From: Clostridiaceae bacterium
GTDB lineage: Bacteria > Bacillota > Clostridia > Lachnospirales > Lachnospiraceae
Direction of reading: 5' to 3'
DNA: 44,886 nt
Assembly: GCA_009911305.1 (NCBI GenBank)
Contig: QXXC01000029.1
Coordinates: 1 to 44,886 of the forward strand
Part shown: one piece after another, positions 6,152-15,654 of the stretch
Position numbering within the stretch: position 1 is the stretch's first letter
How the letters are laid out: each line of letters opens with the position of its first letter
Made by a program: the position numbers and the translations under genes
Notes under the pieces: model-generated
The model's database searches: none
The model's input: the letters and a program-made list of their open reading frames with translations, nothing else
What the model was told of the DNA's origin: nothing

Positions 6152-7257
6152 ACGTATGTTTTTTGATCGCCGATATTTCCGGAGGGGGAGGAACGGAACG
6201 GGTAACATGTATGATTGCCAACGGACTTTCCAGACGGGGGATGCAGGTGGGGATCATTTCCTGCCGTGGTTCGGGAAACAGCAGCTATGAATTAGATGCC
6301 AGTGTCAGGATTTATGCCCTGCACGGGGAAAACAGCCGGGTATCTCCGCTTCGCAGGGCGGCTCAGGCTGCGAAGATATGGAACCTGATCCGCAGACGCA
6401 GATTTGACATTGTGATAGCCGTTGATCTGTATTTGTATCTGTATTTGCTGCCGGCTCAGATGACAGGGCTCTGCAAATGCATCGCATGGGAACACTTTAA
6501 TTTCTATATTGAAAGTATGAAATTTTCTTCAGTTGCTCGAAATACTGCGATGAAATGGGCGGACAAAGTCATTGTTTTAGGAAAAAGGGATCTCGGCAAT
6601 TACAGAAGGCATTATCCGAATTCGGCTAAGGTGGTCTGCATATATAATCCGGCGGCCTTTTCCAATACAGAATATAGGGGAGCAGATTCCTTTCGGGTGA
6701 TGGCGGCCGGCCGCTTATCTGCACAGAAGGGGTTTGATCTGCTGATCGAGGCCTGGAAAATCATTGAACATGATCCGGAAACAGACGTCAGATGGAGGCT
6801 GGATATCTACGGAGAGGGAGAGGAAGAGGCGAATCTGAATAAAAAAATAGAGGAATATGGCTTAAAACGGATCCATCTGATGGGATATACGAATGATTTG
6901 GAGCGGGAACTGGAGAAATCATCTGTTTTTGTTCTGTCCTCCCGCTATGAAGGATTTGTGCTTGTGCTTCTGGAAGCGCAGTCGAAGGGACTGCCGTGCG
7001 TCAGTTTTAAGTGCAGGGAAGGGCCGGAAGAAATCATTGATGACGGGGTGAATGGATTCCTGGCAGAAAAAGAGAATACAGGGGATCTGGCAAAGAAATT
7101 GACACGGCTGATGAAGGATCGCTCTCTTCGGGTTCGCTTTGGAGAGCACGCACATAAAGATCTGAAGCGTTTTGAGGCGGAATCCGTGTTAGATTCCTGG
7201 GAAGAACTTCTATATGGATTGAGAGAATGTAAAAATGAAAATACAGAAAAGCGCTGA
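6148..7257 (+). CDS. Family 4 glycosyltransferase
   Basis: 369 aa, GT-B fold. The N-terminal half begins FLIADISGGGGTERVTCMIA, the glycine-rich loop of GT4 enzymes; the C-terminal Rossmann half shows FRVMAAGRLSAQKGFDLLIE and the donor-binding element SSRYEGFVLVLLEAQSKGLP (E-x7-E type). It retains configuration when transferring a sugar from a nucleotide donor. It starts within the ATGA overlap of the previous gene and its 3' end overlaps the polymerase gene by 23 bp, so the three are one translational block. Confidence 0.88.
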   Translation: MNVCFLIADISGGGGTERVTCMIANGLSRRGMQVGIISCRGSGNSSYELDASVRIYALHGENSRVSPLRRAAQAAKIWNLIRRRRFDIVIAVDLYLYLYLLPAQMTGLCKCIAWEHFNFYIESMKFSSVARNTAMKWADKVIVLGKRDLGNYRRHYPNSAKVVCIYNPAAFSNTEYRGADSFRVMAAGRLSAQKGFDLLIEAWKIIEHDPETDVRWRLDIYGEGEEEANLNKKIEEYGLKRIHLMGYTNDLERELEKSSVFVLSSRYEGFVLVLLEAQSKGLPCVSFKCREGPEEIIDDGVNGFLAEKENTGDLAKKLTRLMKDRSLRVRFGEHAHKDLKRFEAESVLDSWEELLYGLRECKNENTEKR

Positions 7258-8689
7258 AAATGGCCTGCTGTCCATTACTTTTTTTCGCAGCTTTATTATT
7301 TTATACTGGGCGCTGCAGCATATACGTTTGCTGCAGATGACGCGGTTTCAGTTTTTGACGTATATCGTCGCGGCGTGGGCCGCTCTGCTGTTAATCCGGC
7401 GCCACAGCCTGATTTTAAATAATATAAAGAGACATTACCTTTTGCTGCTGCTCTTTTTGGGCAGTTATCTCGCAACCTGTTTTTTTAATATACCGTATTC
7501 ATTTGCTGATAATGTGCAGCTTCTGGTCTGGGAATTTATCCAGTTTTTTATATTAACGTGCTATGTGGAGGACGAAAGTAAAGGAAGAGACGGGCTCAAA
7601 CAGCTCATGCGCATGTTTATACTGTATACGTTTATATTTTCCTTATGCTCTCTTGTAATGTTCTGGTTCAATATAAACGGGATCGCAAGAGAGGCAGTCA
7701 GCGGAGAGGAGTTCCGGTACGGATACCGAAACGGGCGGTTATTTGGGATGTATGGTTCTCCGAACTACGGAGCGCTGTTCAGTGTGATCAGCATTCTTTT
7801 TACGATGTATATGCGGTGTGAGAATCCAAAAAACTGTTTCTGGAAACTGAATTATCTTATCCAGTTTTACTATCTGATTATGTCAGAATCGCGGACGGGA
7901 AAAATGGTATTTCTTCTGGGAGTGTCAATCGAATATTTGTGGAAATACGCTTATTCTAAAAAACGGATGACCAGGAAGATTCTTTTTAAGGGACTGGCAG
8001 CCGGAATTCTCATATGTACGGTTCTCCTGTTATGCTTCAGACCGGTGAAGGATATCAGCGTCAGTTTGTACAACAAGTATATGGTATCGCGGCAGGCGGA
8101 ACGAAACAGCGGGAAGCGGATGAACACGGCGGGAAGCTCAAGAACAGAGGGAAATATAACTACAGTAAAAACAGCGGTAAATACGTCTGTCAGTGCGCCG
8201 GTCCCTGTTGAGAACGCCAGGGATGACAGGATAGATGCGGATATCAGTAACGGAAGAATCTCGATATGGAAAAATGCATTAAATCCGTTTTTTATTTCAA
8301 AACCACTGTTCGGGGTAACGCAGTTGGGATATATGGAATATGGAAGACAATATTTTCCGGATTCGTATATCATCACAGAAAACAAATTTTCTTTGCACAA
8401 TGATTTTATAACCATATTGACCTGCTCCGGAATTGTGGGAGGCGTGTTTTTGGGATTGTTCTTTTTCATTTATCTCAGGAACATAGCAGGGAACATTTGG
8501 AATGTTTTATGTACGGCAGACAATCCCATGCTGGACTGGACCATCTATACGGTTGTTCTGCTGTGTATGGCAACGATGTTTTTTTCTGACGCAGTATTGC
8601 TGAATATAACAACGGAGTCCCTGATCTTCTGGTCCTTTACAGGCTATCTTTTTGCTCATTTTGGAGATCGCAGGAAGGGGAGTTTATGA
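7235..8689 (+). CDS. O-antigen ligase / Wzy-type polysaccharide polymerase
   Basis: 484 aa, about ten hydrophobic segments with a long hydrophilic extracytoplasmic loop at about 285-345 rich in Arg, Ser and Thr, the usual plan of Wzy polymerases. Motifs such as YGSPNYGALFSVISILFT and SESRTGKMVF correspond to conserved positions in the O-antigen ligase/polymerase superfamily, and a conserved LHNDFI lies in the last third. It would link flipped repeat units on the outer face of the membrane. Base composition is AT-richer than the housekeeping genes, as expected for laterally shuffled capsule genes. Confidence 0.8.
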   Translation: MKIQKSAENGLLSITFFRSFIILYWALQHIRLLQMTRFQFLTYIVAAWAALLLIRRHSLILNNIKRHYLLLLLFLGSYLATCFFNIPYSFADNVQLLVWEFIQFFILTCYVEDESKGRDGLKQLMRMFILYTFIFSLCSLVMFWFNINGIAREAVSGEEFRYGYRNGRLFGMYGSPNYGALFSVISILFTMYMRCENPKNCFWKLNYLIQFYYLIMSESRTGKMVFLLGVSIEYLWKYAYSKKRMTRKILFKGLAAGILICTVLLLCFRPVKDISVSLYNKYMVSRQAERNSGKRMNTAGSSRTEGNITTVKTAVNTSVSAPVPVENARDDRIDADISNGRISIWKNALNPFFISKPLFGVTQLGYMEYGRQYFPDSYIITENKFSLHNDFITILTCSGIVGGVFLGLFFFIYLRNIAGNIWNVLCTADNPMLDWTIYTVVLLCMATMFFSDAVLLNITTESLIFWSFTGYLFAHFGDRRKGSL

Positions 8690-9822
8690 ACGTAAAAAAG
8701 AAATGCTTCGATTATTCAAAAAGCAACACAAGGCTTCTGGCGTTCCTGACCGCTCATTACAAAGGGCAGGCGGAAAGCGCTCTGGTAAAGGAGATCCATA
8801 AGCTGCAGGAGATAGATACCATTCAGGACGTTTCATCCCTTATTGACTTCAGAAGGCGGGCAGAAACGGATCAGCTCTCCTTTTCTTCAAGAGATATCAA
8901 CCGCACAAACTTCAGGCTGTATGGGATTGGAAGCGCGCTGTTTGGAGAGACGAGAGAAAAGATTTATCTGACGCCGTCAATTGAGCACGGTCTGATTCTG
9001 CAGGACAGAAACTGGAGCGATACGGCTGATACCGCGCGAGCGTCGTGTATCACATTTGGGCCGTTCCGGAAAGCAATTTTGCGCAGATACTATAAAACGC
9101 CTGTGTTTGAGGTCGGGCCCTACATACAATATGCAGCGCCTTATTATGACGAAACACGATTTCAGGAATGGAAAAACCAGATGGGACGAACGCTTTTGGT
9201 CTTCCCGTCTCATGGAACGGATCAGACGGGAGTGACGTTTGACGAAGCCCTGTACGTAAAAAAAATTGAGTCATTGGCCCAATCATTTGATTCTGTTCTG
9301 GTGTGCGCATTTTGGTGGAATGTAAGCGACCGGCTGATCCGGATGTTTTCGGAGGCAGGGTACAGGATCGCCTGTGCGGGATTCAGGGAGGATCCGAATT
9401 TTCTGAGACGCCTGAAAACGATCATCCAGGTATCGGATGAGATGGTATGCGATTCTGTGGGAACACATGTAGGGTATGGTTTTTCCATGGGGAAACGAAT
9501 CCGTATGCTTACGGCTGATACAAGATATACCGGGGAACTGCCTCTCAACATCCGGTTCAGTGAAGAACAGAAAAACCGCATCCGCAGAGCGGTAACAGAG
9601 GCCGGAACCCGGGACATAAGCGATGTATTTGATTACTATTGGGGAAATCATATCCGTTTATCAGAGAAAGAACGGGACGATATTCTTGAGATCAACAAAC
9701 GGATCACGCTGCGGGGAAGATATTGGACAAAGAATTATGCAAAAGAGGCAGGGCGCTTACTGAGCGATTATGAAAAAAATGATGCTTCTAAATACCGTTT
9801 GCTGTTAAAAGCGCTTAAGTGA
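8686..9822 (+). CDS. Unknown protein of the polysaccharide operon (possible GT-B enzyme)
   Basis: 378 aa, soluble, no signal peptide, overlapping the polymerase stop as ATGA. I do not recognise the family with confidence. The second half has the look of a GT-B glycosyltransferase: a strand-loop TLLVFPSHGTDQTGVTFDEA, then a probable donor-site region ending CDSVGTHVGYGFSMGKRIRM, which resembles the conserved GTxxGEALxxGKP-type turn. The first half includes ITFGPFRKAILRRYYKTPVF. A sugar or nonulosonate transferase would fit, since no obvious transferase for the nonulosonic acid made downstream is otherwise present. That is inference from context. Confidence 0.5.
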   Translation: MNVKKKCFDYSKSNTRLLAFLTAHYKGQAESALVKEIHKLQEIDTIQDVSSLIDFRRRAETDQLSFSSRDINRTNFRLYGIGSALFGETREKIYLTPSIEHGLILQDRNWSDTADTARASCITFGPFRKAILRRYYKTPVFEVGPYIQYAAPYYDETRFQEWKNQMGRTLLVFPSHGTDQTGVTFDEALYVKKIESLAQSFDSVLVCAFWWNVSDRLIRMFSEAGYRIACAGFREDPNFLRRLKTIIQVSDEMVCDSVGTHVGYGFSMGKRIRMLTADTRYTGELPLNIRFSEEQKNRIRRAVTEAGTRDISDVFDYYWGNHIRLSEKERDDILEINKRITLRGRYWTKNYAKEAGRLLSDYEKNDASKYRLLLKALK

Positions 9823-9841
9823 TAAGGGGAAATGGTTAAAT

Positions 9842-11257
9842 ATGCGCCGTATCAAACAATTTTTGCTGTCAAAATCCTCTAACAATATTGCATGTTTGAA
9901 TATACTGTCAGCCCTGCTTTTAAACGGGCTCAATTTTTTTACACTTCCGCTTTTTTCCCGCTTGCTGGGAGCGGATCATTACGGAAGAGTATCTCTTTAC
10001 ACAACATGGGTATCCATCCTTACAATTTTGATAAGTTTACAGGCGGGGAGTGCGATCGGTTCCGCTCTGCAGGTATTTAAACCAGATCAGATAAAAAAAT
10101 ATTTGTCCGGAACGATGTCTGTGATCACCGTGAATTTTGCTGTTTTTTTGTGTATTATGGCGGCGGGAATGCCGCTTTGGATACGAATGACCGGGTTTCA
10201 TCAAAACGTATTATCAGTGATGCTGGTTCATTCCCTGGGGGCTGCGTATATCAATTTTTCCTCTCTGCGGTTTACGCACGGTAAGGCTGCGCTTTTAAAT
10301 TTTATACTGTCAGGATCCGTGTCCGTTTGTTCGGTTGTGCTGTCGCTTGTGTTTATCTGCGTTTTCTGCGATGAAGACAGCCTTTATCTCGGAAGAATTG
10401 CCGGGCTCGCAGTGGTGAATGGGATTGCCGGAATTTGCTGTTATGTTGTCACGCTGAGGCAGGGCCGCGTATTTTATCATCGGGACTACTGGAAATTTTG
10501 CTTTACATACGGAGTACCGCTGATTTTTCACGGATTGTCCCATATTATCCTGGGACAAAGCGATCGCATTATGCTGAATTACTTTTCGACGGAGCGCATT
10601 GTGGGCATATACAGCCTTTCTTATACCTTTTCCAGCGTGCTCAATATTATATGGACAGCGCTGAACAATACGTGGGTTCCGTTTTATTATGGTTATTTAA
10701 AGGATGGGGCCAGGACAGCACTTTTATGCAGGACAAAGAGGTATTTAACTCTGTATACGATTATTACAATGGGATTTATGCTTCTGGCGCCGGAGGTATA
10801 TCGGTTATTTGCGGCTAGGGAGTTCTGGGAGGGAGCAGATCTGCTCCCCGTTTTGGCTGTCTGCCATTACAGCGTTTTCATGTACAGCTTCCCGGTAAAT
10901 TTTCAGTTCTATAATCGAAAAACAGGGTTTGTGGCTGTCGGGACCTTCTCTGCCGCGGTGCTGAACATTGTTTTAAATTGTGTTCTTATACCGGAAATTG
11001 GTATGTGGGGGGCGGCGTTTGCCACATGGATATCGTATGTGGCGCTGTTTTTATTTCATCAGATTATTTCCAGATATTTAGCTGGAGCTGATTATCATTA
11101 CAGGACCGCTTTGTTTTTAAAATATTATATGGCTGCAGCGCTTATGGCAGGAGCCATATACGTGTTAAAGGACTGCTGGCAGATGCGCTGGGGGATAGCG
11201 TGCGTGCTGGGGGTTCTTTTTATAAAAGAACTCCGCAAGGAAAAAACGCTGTTTTGA
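9842..11257 (+). CDS. Wzx-type polysaccharide flippase (MOP superfamily)
   Basis: 471 aa with about 12-14 predicted membrane helices spread over the whole length. LLNGLNFFTLPLFSRLLGAD near the N-terminus is the typical first helix of PST-family flippases, and DRIMLNYFSTERIVGIYSLS in the middle is the usual central motif. It moves undecaprenyl-diphosphate-linked repeat units across the membrane so that Wzy can polymerise them. It lies 19 bp after the unknown gene. No Wzz or tyrosine-kinase chain-length genes are present in the operon. Confidence 0.88.
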   Translation: MRRIKQFLLSKSSNNIACLNILSALLLNGLNFFTLPLFSRLLGADHYGRVSLYTTWVSILTILISLQAGSAIGSALQVFKPDQIKKYLSGTMSVITVNFAVFLCIMAAGMPLWIRMTGFHQNVLSVMLVHSLGAAYINFSSLRFTHGKAALLNFILSGSVSVCSVVLSLVFICVFCDEDSLYLGRIAGLAVVNGIAGICCYVVTLRQGRVFYHRDYWKFCFTYGVPLIFHGLSHIILGQSDRIMLNYFSTERIVGIYSLSYTFSSVLNIIWTALNNTWVPFYYGYLKDGARTALLCRTKRYLTLYTIITMGFMLLAPEVYRLFAAREFWEGADLLPVLAVCHYSVFMYSFPVNFQFYNRKTGFVAVGTFSAAVLNIVLNCVLIPEIGMWGAAFATWISYVALFLFHQIISRYLAGADYHYRTALFLKYYMAAALMAGAIYVLKDCWQMRWGIACVLGVLFIKELRKEKTLF

Positions 11258-11287
11258 TATATCATTGAGAGACGTAAGGAGAAAAAT

Positions 11288-11452
11288 ATGTGCCAGACTA
11301 TTATCATTATCCCGGCGTTAAATCCTCCGGAGAGTGTTGTTTCATATGCCACAAAGGCAGTGCGGCAGGACTCCGTGAGTATAAAGTTTAGAAAGAGGGC
11401 AAACAGATGGCTCAGGAATCATTACAGCAGCCGACAGGGGAGGCGCACATGA
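11288..11452 (+). pseudogene. Glycosyltransferase family 2 remnant (internally deleted)
   Basis: A 54-codon frame behind a strong ribosome site (AAGGAG just upstream). It begins MCQTIIIIPALNPPESVVSY, the start of a GT2 enzyme with the IPALNP signature, but then jumps to a basic tail (KFRKRANRWLRNHYSS) and stops. The TGA overlaps the next start codon as ATGA. The simplest reading is a large in-frame internal deletion that kept both ends and the translational coupling to the cytidylyltransferase. It cannot be an active transferase. Confidence 0.6.
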
Positions 11453-13050
11453 AAATATTAGCAGTGATACCCGCAAGAGCGGGCTCTAAAGGAATTCCCA
11501 ATAAAAATATCCGTATCGTCAGCGGCCATCCGCTGATTTTTTATGCGATCCAAAACGCCTTAGCTTCTGACTACATAACGGATATCGTCGTCTCAACAGA
11601 TTCCCCGGAGGTGAGGATCATCGCAGAACAGATGGGGGTGTCGGTCCGGCAGCGCGACGCCTCCCTGTGCAGCGACGAGACGACGCTGGACGCCGTTATA
11701 TATGACGCGATCCCGCAGGGTGAGCGCTGGGACTATATTGTCACCATGCAGCCCACATCGCCGACGCTTCAGAGGGGGACGCTGGACCGGGCCATACAGT
11801 ATGCCATCCGGCGCGGTCTGGATACTGTGATTTCCGGAATCAATGCGCCGCGGCTGTCGTGGGGGATCCGGGATGGGAAAAAGATGCCGAATTATGCGCA
11901 GCGTTTAAATTCTGGGTATCTTCCCCCTTGCTATGTGGAGACAGGGGCATTTATGATTTCCAAAGCGTCCGTGGTGACGCCATGTACAAGGATTGGGGAT
12001 GCGGCGGATATCTTTGAGGTGCCGCAGGATGAGGCGTACCATGTGGAAACATTTGAGGATCTGCGCTGTGCGGCCGCTGTCCTGGGCAGACAGAAGGTTG
12101 CCATCTATGTAAATGGCAATAATCGGCGCGGGATCGGCCATATTTACCGGGCCCTTGAGCTGGCGGATGAATTTTATGTCAGGCCGGATATTTACTATGA
12201 TATTAACCAGACAGATGTGTCGGTGTTTGGAGCGACAGAGCATCAGCTTAAGCCGGTCAACGGGATTGCGGAGCTGTTTGACATCTGCAGGCGGGAGCAG
12301 TATACCGTTTTTATTAATGATATCCTCACAACCTCAATCGACTATATGATTGGGCTGCGCAGTGTGCTGCCCGACGCAAAGCTTGTAAACTTTGAAGATG
12401 ACGGCGAGGGAGCGGTGAAGGCGGATCTGGTATTTAACGCCCTGTACAGCAGGGCGGATCTGCCTCAGGTAAAAGCAGGGGAACAATATTATATCGCGGG
12501 CAAGACCTTTTTGTTTTACAGGCCGATCGAAATAAAGGAACAGGTGGAACGGGTTTTTATCTCCTTCGGGGGCGCGGATCCGCAGAATTACTCGGATCGC
12601 CTGCTCTCCATGATCTGTCGCAGCGAGTATGAGGGATACCATTTCGTGGTGGTCTTAGGCAGGGCCAAGCACAATGTGGAGGTACTGCTTGAATATAACC
12701 GATTCCGCCATATTGAGGTTCTCTATGATGTGCCGGACATGCCGAACATCATGACAGGCTGTGACATTGGGATCACATCCCGCGGACGCACGGGCTATGA
12801 GCTGGCGCTGCTGGGCATCCCCTCCATCGCCATGGCGCAGAATAAAAGGGAGGAGAAGCACGGGTTTGTGTGTAATGAGAATGGCTTTACCTATATCGGC
12901 CTGAATCCGGAGGATGAGATTATAAAGAGCAATCTGGATATGTACCTGCAGCTTCCGGCAAAGAGCAGAAGGCGTTTTCAGAAAACACTGCTGAGCCACG
13001 ATCTGCGGGGCGGGAGGCAGAGAGTTATGAATTTGATCAACAGCTTGTGA
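11449..13050 (+). CDS. Fusion of CMP-nonulosonate synthetase and PseG-like glycosyl hydrolase
   Basis: 533 aa from ATG 11449, which follows GGGGAGG; the ATG at 11407 lies inside the GT remnant and adds unconserved residues. Residues 1 to about 210 are an acylneuraminate cytidylyltransferase (IPARAGSKGIPNKN signature, then STDSPEV and MQPTSP), which activates a nonulosonic acid with CTP. From about 213 a PseG/SpsG-like GT-B domain follows (NNRRGIGHIYRALELADEF, ISFGGADPQNYSDR, SRGRTGYELALLGIP), the type that hydrolyses UDP from a UDP-diacetamido-trideoxyhexose. The fusion puts the last and an early step of pseudaminic- or legionaminic-type acid synthesis in one chain. Confidence 0.8.
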   Translation: MKILAVIPARAGSKGIPNKNIRIVSGHPLIFYAIQNALASDYITDIVVSTDSPEVRIIAEQMGVSVRQRDASLCSDETTLDAVIYDAIPQGERWDYIVTMQPTSPTLQRGTLDRAIQYAIRRGLDTVISGINAPRLSWGIRDGKKMPNYAQRLNSGYLPPCYVETGAFMISKASVVTPCTRIGDAADIFEVPQDEAYHVETFEDLRCAAAVLGRQKVAIYVNGNNRRGIGHIYRALELADEFYVRPDIYYDINQTDVSVFGATEHQLKPVNGIAELFDICRREQYTVFINDILTTSIDYMIGLRSVLPDAKLVNFEDDGEGAVKADLVFNALYSRADLPQVKAGEQYYIAGKTFLFYRPIEIKEQVERVFISFGGADPQNYSDRLLSMICRSEYEGYHFVVVLGRAKHNVEVLLEYNRFRHIEVLYDVPDMPNIMTGCDIGITSRGRTGYELALLGIPSIAMAQNKREEKHGFVCNENGFTYIGLNPEDEIIKSNLDMYLQLPAKSRRRFQKTLLSHDLRGGRQRVMNLINSL

Positions 13051-13104
13051 GCGCTTTCAGCCTGCCCGGCCATTGCTTCCGGACAGGCAGGGAGGACAGG
13101 GGAA

Positions 13105-13854
13105 ATGGAAATTAATCAGGGAAAGGGAGCGGTGAAAGGCATGGGAGGAAAAACATTATGTATTATTCCGGCACGTGGAGGGAGCAAGAGGATACCGCGC
13201 AAAAATGTGCGCAATTTTAAAGGCAGACCGGTGATTGCCTGGTCAATCGGGGCAGCCAGGGAGAGCGGGATTGCAGATACTGTGATGGTCTCAACAGATG
13301 ATAAGGAAATTGCCACAGTGGCGAAAGCGTACGGGGCAGAGGTCCCGTTTATGAGAAGCAGTGAGAATGCAGACGATCGGGCGGGGATCGCAGAGGTCCT
13401 GATTGAAGTGGTTGAAAATTACCAAAAGCTTGGCAGAAGTTTTGACTATGTGGTGTGCATCCTTGCCACTGCGCCTCTGATCCGGGCGTCTGATTTGAAA
13501 AAGGCATACGGTATGCTAAAGAGCTGCGCCGGAGCAGGCTCCATCTGTTCCGTTGAAAGCTTCTCCTATCCGCCCCAGCGCGGCCTCCGGCTGAAAGACG
13601 GACGCCTGGAAATGCTGAATCCCGATCATTATACGGCGCGTTCCCAGGATCTGGAAAAAATCTACCATGACTGCGGACAGTTTTTTATCTTCAGGACCAC
13701 CGCGCTTCTGCGGGACCGGAAGCTGTACACAGAATATACGCTCCCGTTTATGCTGGATGAAACAGGAGCCCAGGATATTGATACCGATACGGACTGGAAA
13801 ATCGCGGAGCTGAAATATGAGCTGCTTTATGGAAAAGAGGGAAAAAATAAATGA
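13105..13854 (+). CDS. Second acylneuraminate-type cytidylyltransferase (PseF-like)
   Basis: 249 aa. IIPARGGSKRIPRKNVRNFK is the nucleotide-binding signature; STDDKEIA, ILATAPLIRASDL and a late DIDTDTDWKIAE follow as in PseF/NeuA enzymes. The reaction is CTP plus a nonulosonic acid to the CMP-sugar and diphosphate. Start 13105 has GGAGG ten bases upstream; ATG 13141 gives a length nearer to the family and cannot be excluded. With the fusion protein before it, the operon has two distinct cytidylyltransferases, suggesting two nonulosonates or one diverged copy with another role. It overlaps the next gene as ATGA. Confidence 0.8.
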   Translation: MEINQGKGAVKGMGGKTLCIIPARGGSKRIPRKNVRNFKGRPVIAWSIGAARESGIADTVMVSTDDKEIATVAKAYGAEVPFMRSSENADDRAGIAEVLIEVVENYQKLGRSFDYVVCILATAPLIRASDLKKAYGMLKSCAGAGSICSVESFSYPPQRGLRLKDGRLEMLNPDHYTARSQDLEKIYHDCGQFFIFRTTALLRDRKLYTEYTLPFMLDETGAQDIDTDTDWKIAELKYELLYGKEGKNK

Positions 13855-14786
13855 ACGTATTATTTACTGGGACCGGCTCGATCGGGACAAGGCATATAAA
13901 AAACCTTGCCCATATCTGCAAAGAAAGAGATATTCCATTAATGATCGATGTGCTACGCCGCTCTGACAGGGTTCTGCCTGAAGAAATCAGGCGCCTGATC
14001 CGTTCGGAGATACGGGCAGACGCCGGGGCGGACAGAGATTATGACGTCCTTTTTGTAACGGATGAGACGAAAACCCATTATGAACATATTGTAACATACA
14101 GGGACCGGTGCAGGCACATGTTTATTGAAAAACCGGCGTTGGACAGCCTGGATTACAATACAGAGCGGATCTGCCCCAAAGAGGGATCGGTTTATTATGT
14201 GGCGGCTCCCATCCGTTTTACGGAATACTTTAAAGAATTGAAGAAATGCGCCGACAGCGGGATGGTATATGCCGCGCGCGTGATTTTTTCAAGCTATATG
14301 CCGGACTGGCAGAGAGGCCGCGATTACAGGAAGAGCTTCCGGTGCTTCACAGAAAGAGGAGGAGGGGTGGATATTGATTCCCTGCATGAAATTGACTATA
14401 TAACCGCACTGTTCGGCCTGCCGCGCCGTATTCACCGGGCAGCGGGGAAATATTCGGATCTGGAAATGGAGGCGTGCGATCTGGCTGTATATATCTTTGA
14501 ATATACGGATAAGATTGTTGAACTGCATCTGGATTATTTTGGAAGGGCGAATAACCGCAGGGCTGAGTTTTATATGAAGGATGACGTCATTACAGTGGAT
14601 TTTAATAAAAAGACGATTGAAAAACAAAAGGAGGGGGAAACTGCATGCTTTGGGCCGGATCAGGATTTTTATGAAAAGGAGATGTCCTGGTTCCTTGATT
14701 TAATCCGGTCCGGGGGCAGAATGGAGAATATAAATCCCGTAGAACGGGCGCTGGATACGCTGAGGCTTGCAAAAGGGGAGCGCTAA
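13851..14786 (+). CDS. Gfo/Idh/MocA-family oxidoreductase
   Basis: 311 aa. The N-terminal Rossmann fold starts VLFTGTGSIGTRHIKNL, binding NAD(P); the family EKP motif appears as MFIEKPALDS, followed by the mixed sheet domain with GGGVDIDSLHEIDYITALFG, which contains the conserved His-Glu-x-Asp pair of the substrate site. Such enzymes oxidise or reduce sugar hydroxyls. In nonulosonate clusters of this layout they accompany the cytidylyltransferase and NeuB-type synthase, but the exact substrate is not known. It starts in the stop codon overlap of the preceding gene. Confidence 0.82.
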   Translation: MNVLFTGTGSIGTRHIKNLAHICKERDIPLMIDVLRRSDRVLPEEIRRLIRSEIRADAGADRDYDVLFVTDETKTHYEHIVTYRDRCRHMFIEKPALDSLDYNTERICPKEGSVYYVAAPIRFTEYFKELKKCADSGMVYAARVIFSSYMPDWQRGRDYRKSFRCFTERGGGVDIDSLHEIDYITALFGLPRRIHRAAGKYSDLEMEACDLAVYIFEYTDKIVELHLDYFGRANNRRAEFYMKDDVITVDFNKKTIEKQKEGETACFGPDQDFYEKEMSWFLDLIRSGGRMENINPVERALDTLRLAKGER

Positions 14787-14828
14787 GGAGTGATCCGGCA
14801 GACGGTAAAAGAGACAGGAGAGTGAAAA

Positions 14829-15605
14829 ATGAACTATAAAACCATGTTTTCCCTGGAAGGGAAAAAGGCGGTCGTAACAGGGGGATGCGGATACCTGGGA
14901 AAGGAGACGGTCCGCGGGCTTGTGGATTACGGCGCAAAAGTCGCAGTGGCGGACAGCCGCATTACGGTGGATGACGCATATGCAGCAGACATCGAATACA
15001 TGGAATGCAGCCTTGACAGTACAGATGCAGTAAAAGAGGCTATGAGAAAGGCAGCAGGGAATGAAAAGAAAATTGATATTTTAATCACAATGGCTGCAAA
15101 TCTGGGGGCAGGCATTCAGTCAGGTGTTGAGGATATGGACGATACTTACTGGAAAAAGGGGCTCGACGGAACCGTGGGGTATACCTTCCGCACGATCCGT
15201 GAGGCGCTTCCGTATATGAAAAACAGCAGGAGCGGAAGTATTATTAACATCGGCTCCCTGTATGCAGTGGGAGCGCCGGATCCCCGCACCTATACAGACA
15301 CTCCGTTCAGCAGCACGCCGAATTACGGCGCAGGGAAAGCGGCGACCGTTGAGTTAAGTAAATTCTGTGCGGCCTACCTGGCCAGGTACGGGATCAGGGT
15401 AAACAGTATCAGCCCGGGGTCGTTTCCGCATCCAAATGTGCAGGAAAACAGGTTATTTAAGGAGCGTCTGGAGGCGAAAACGATGCTGGGGCGGATCGGT
15501 TATCCGGATGACCTGGTAGGCGCTATGATATTTTTTGCCTCGCAGGCGTCGAAGTATGTTACGGGGGTCAACTTAATGATCGACGGAGGACAGACGGCCT
15601 GGTAA
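14829..15605 (+). CDS. Short-chain dehydrogenase/reductase (PtmA-like)
   Basis: 258 aa, classical SDR: cofactor loop TGGCGYLGKE near residue 18, catalytic Ser in INIGSLYAV and the Tyr166-x3-Lys170 pair (NYGAGKAA). The C-terminal ITGVNLMIDGGQTAW-like end (YVTGVNLMIDGGQ) is standard for sugar or keto-reductase SDRs. The layout next to cytidylyltransferases and a NeuB-type synthase resembles the ptmA gene of flagellin-glycan clusters, whose product takes part in legionaminic acid-type sugar modification. That assignment is by context. It has a GGAG ribosome site 42 bp after the oxidoreductase. Confidence 0.82.
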   Translation: MNYKTMFSLEGKKAVVTGGCGYLGKETVRGLVDYGAKVAVADSRITVDDAYAADIEYMECSLDSTDAVKEAMRKAAGNEKKIDILITMAANLGAGIQSGVEDMDDTYWKKGLDGTVGYTFRTIREALPYMKNSRSGSIINIGSLYAVGAPDPRTYTDTPFSSTPNYGAGKAATVELSKFCAAYLARYGIRVNSISPGSFPHPNVQENRLFKERLEAKTMLGRIGYPDDLVGAMIFFASQASKYVTGVNLMIDGGQTAW

Positions 15606-15654
15606 AGGCAGGTACGATATGGATCGGCAAGAGTATGATTCTGGAGGGACGGAC

